Assembly (NCBI GenBank): GCA_020226215.1
Contig: CM035232.1
Span: 80,688,693-80,752,692 of the forward strand
From: Sindora glabra
Lineage: Eukaryota; Streptophyta; Magnoliopsida; Fabales; Fabaceae
Length of the DNA: 64,000 bases
Reading direction: 5' to 3'
This document shows, one piece after another, positions 61,201 to 64,000 of this stretch (position 1 is its first letter; each line of letters begins with the position of its first letter). The translations under genes and the position numbers were made by a program. The notes beneath the pieces are model-generated. The model was given only the letters and a program-made list of their open reading frames with translations. It made no database searches and was not told where the DNA came from.

Positions 61201-63240
61201 CATACACATGCATTCATGTATTCATGCACATATATATTTGCTTATCCACCTTGGTGCACAATAATACATATTTGCATTCCTAACACTTGTTGTCTAAGAG
61301 AATTAACATTTCTTTTAGTATACTAAGACCCATTGTGTGTAAATTGTATATGAGTAAGTCTTACATGCCTACCTCAAATTAATTTTGGTTGCTCATCAAT
61401 CAAATCTTTGCAGATAAAGTTATGATTCCATTACAGTAAGTAGGTTGGTGCAGTTTTGCCCAGGACTTTCCTTATATTTGTAGAATTTCTAGAATTTATT
61501 AGCTAAATTAATTCATGAAATTTTTAAAAGTTATATCCTTAAATGTCTACTTTTCATTAGTTTTAGATGTTTGGTAATTAAGCTTTCTTGCACAAATTCA
61601 TGGCTTAATTATCATGAACTAGGCAGCATAGCTAGACCTAGAATTTTGCTTTCATTTAGAAAAAATTTGGTATCAATTGGTTAGGAATTAAATTATAAAA
61701 TTGTGATAGGTTAAAGCTCAAGATGTCTACTTTTTGGATTCTTTAATAGTTTTTCAATTGAATACTCGTAACTAAAGTTATAGTTAAAACACTGTTAAGT
61801 GCATAAATTTTTTTTCTAATATAAGTTTGTTACTAAATTTTCCTAAATGGTTGGTTTGACTTTCACTTTGTGAATGAATTTATGGGTCTAAACCCTTGAA
61901 TAAGGGTCACCTTTGCCTTTTCTTTCATCTAAACATAAGGAATTTTCATAACCTACTTAAGGTCGTGGTTGCTGAGGAATCGTTAAGCATAATTCTACTG
62001 GCTTAAATTAGAATTTACATTAGAGGAGCTATTATACTAGAAGCTATTGCGTTTGTACATTCATGATTAAAGTAAAATGAAAGTAGAAATTGAAAATTTA
62101 CTCCTTCCATTTACCTTGAAATGTTTTAGCATACAAGGCTTACTCCAAAAGACAAGTTAGACTAACTTATATACCTTTATTACATAAGTATAAGTTGGCC
62201 TAAATAAACCATACAACAAATGTTTCTTAGAGATTCTATTCCATCATAATTCTAAATCTTATCAACTATAATCATGGCCTTAACTAGTAAGTCTACAAAT
62301 TACTATATTACAAAATATTTACACATTTTAATAGTTCCTAAATCATTAAGTAGATAAAAGCCTTAAGAAAGGTGAACTTGTATACTAAGGTAGAAGTGGC
62401 ACATGAAATTGAATATCTAAAAAATAAAGATAGAAAACTAAATTTGATAGCTTAATAAGTTAATATTCTAGTTAAACAATTAAAAGATAACATTATTTCA
62501 TTAATGAAATAATTTATCTCCCATAAGGACCTACAAAAGTATAGTCAAATAAACTACATGCCTAATATCACAATGTAACATGTTTCATTTACTGGCTATA
62601 ATGTCAAACCTATAAACGAAAGTTAGCACATATATATATTGGCAAAAATAACTAGCTCTCCTTATGACTTTCAGTCATCCTTATCTTTTCACAAACTTAA
62701 TTTTTTCATTTTAAGGTCAATATTATCGCTTCACAAATGGGTATCCAAATTTAGTGCATAGATTTTAACATAAGCAAAGTTCTTCTATATCACCACCTCT
62801 ACGCAATTATAACATATACATAGGCAAAACATAATAATCCTTATTCCAAGTGATTTAACATAGAATATCAAGTCCATTCATATCCATTCGATTCATAATG
62901 ATATCATTTATACTCATACAGCACATATGAAAGGGTATTATGTAGTTAAAATTCTTAAAACATGTAAAACTTCAAAGGAATACAAGGTAAATTGAATAGG
63001 GAATTGATCTATGTCTTATATAGAGAGTCTTTATTACAGTTGAATTAATTAGGGAATTGATTCGAGCCTTATAGAAAGCACTTCAAGCTCACGGAATTAA
63101 TTCCTTTAATATATTTTATCTAAATTGATTCAATAATTAGTTTAGCCTTTTTAGAATCAATTTTAAGCTTAATAAATTGATTGGTGAATCAATTCACCAT
63201 TGAATTCATCTAGAATTTGCTAAAAAATCACTAATCATGC
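61201..63240. other. AT-rich LTR-like DNA, unresolved
   Basis: Includes TGGTGCAGTTTTGCCCAGGA near 61447, a phrase-like sequence typical of plant LTR repeats, and from 62995 to 63215 a series of AATTGATTC/GAATCAATT palindromes. No coding motif. Probably one or two minus-strand LTRs whose ends cannot be fixed. Confidence 0.4.
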
Positions 63241-63246
63241 TGTACA

Positions 63247-63255
63247 ACTCACCTT
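63247..63255 (-). other. Donor-like site in a putative minus-strand LTR
   Basis: Minus strand AAG|GTGAGT, a strong splice-donor match, upstream of the palindrome cluster at 63215-62995, the same arrangement as in LTRs D and A-1. Confidence 0.4.
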
Positions 63256-63477
63256 AAATCTTGATTATATCCTTAAATTTCTCAAACAAACCACCATATT
63301 CTGTAAAAGACATGTTATAATAAGAAGATTCAACACAAATTTCACCATTTCCAATCATAAAATCTCATCATATTTTTCTCAAAGTTCTAAAATAGCTAAA
63401 ATACTAGATTTTCTTAAAATGATGTAAAAGTTAATGTTACCCAGTAGTTAGAAAAGGAGGAGTTATTATGGATATAG

Positions 63478-63481
<4 letters not shown>

Positions 63482-63561
<80 letters not shown>
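63482..63561. repeat. (AT)n microsatellite, longest in the window
   Basis: About 80 bp of uninterrupted AT units. Confidence 0.95.
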
Positions 63562-63565
<4 letters not shown>

Positions 63566-64000
63566 TCAATAAGAATATAAAAAATCATGATTTAATATTT
63601 ACAAAAAATATAAAAATATATTTTAATATAATTTTTATTAGTTTTTACTTAAATTTTATCATTTAATAAATATTGATTAGTAAATAACTAGGAGTAAAGG
63701 TAAATGACTAGAAAAATCTCCTTGAATTAGTTTCATACTCCTATAAGTTCTCAATTAGTATTCATAATCAATTATAATGATCAAATGTTTTGATTTGAAT
63801 AATTAATATGTTATAAAAACTCAACTCTAGTATACTTTCTCAAATTGTTTTGTCTATAAACAATTCCATTTTAATTTTTGTAACTTTTTAAAACACTTTT
63901 GAATTTGTCAAACTATTAATTATTATTAATTAACAATTAAATTTAAATATATTAATATTAATTGCATAATAGAATACAAATTAAGAATAAATCATGTTAT
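63562..64000. other. AT-rich right edge, nothing recognised
   Basis: Very AT-rich sequence without motif or ORF. Confidence 0.5.

Noticed and set aside
1..64000. tRNA, rRNA, organelle-derived or telomeric sequence
   Set aside because: None was recognised by eye; a tRNA-model search would be needed to exclude decayed copies.

Overview
This is a nuclear window from a flowering plant. The support is a spliced, intron-containing plant DDX3/Ded1-type helicase gene at the left edge, followed by about 60 kb of strongly AT-rich DNA packed with decayed plant transposable elements (Ty1/copia, Ty3/gypsy, CACTA/En-Spm, a hairpin MITE). The species cannot be named from what is visible. All element proteins are broken by stops and frameshifts; the helicase is the only intact-looking gene.

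Layout. 1-4.1 kb: minus-strand DEAD-box RNA helicase, four coding exons plus a 5'UTR intron, running off the left edge; its promoter lies near 3.8-4.1 kb. 4.9-7.7 kb: plus-strand copia gag remnant split by a 1.41-kb CACTA-like MITE. 8.07-9.0 kb: a 927-bp near-palindromic hairpin element sitting in the LTR of a second, minus-strand copia. That copia's RNase H is split (9.06-9.46 kb and 15.13-15.48 kb) by a roughly 5.7-kb En/Spm-like transposon carrying a plant-transposase pseudogene. 16.5-20.8 kb: decayed minus-strand plant-mobile-domain (PMD) transposon gene with a clear TATA box and a tandemly duplicated 3' segment. 24-34.3 kb: plus-strand Del/Tekay-type Ty3/gypsy element (5' LTR joined directly to pol), whose reverse transcriptase is split by a 3.46-kb solo LTR. 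34.4-45.2 kb: more LTRs of related families (A-1, A-2, B) around a second element that has a PBS and a polypurine tract but no recognisable pol. 45.4-46.9 kb: CACTA-type subterminal repeats. 47.26-53.21 kb: a minus-strand Ty3/gypsy element complete from LTR to LTR, with its pol blocks in scrambled order. 53.61-55.84 kb: solo LTR with a 5-bp target duplication. 56.26-about 61 kb: PBS and LTR of another minus-strand element, split by a young-looking 1.42-kb solo LTR with a perfect target duplication. 61-64 kb: unresolved LTR-like AT-rich DNA.

Nothing here forms a pathway. The story is one housekeeping gene beside a deep transposon nest whose order of insertion can be read from what interrupts what. 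The most unusual signals are: clusters of short palindromes at about the same place in several different LTR families, each family with its own core; a splice-donor-like site after the leader of several LTRs; the scrambled gypsy element; the kilobase-scale hairpin; and the PMD gene with an internal duplication.
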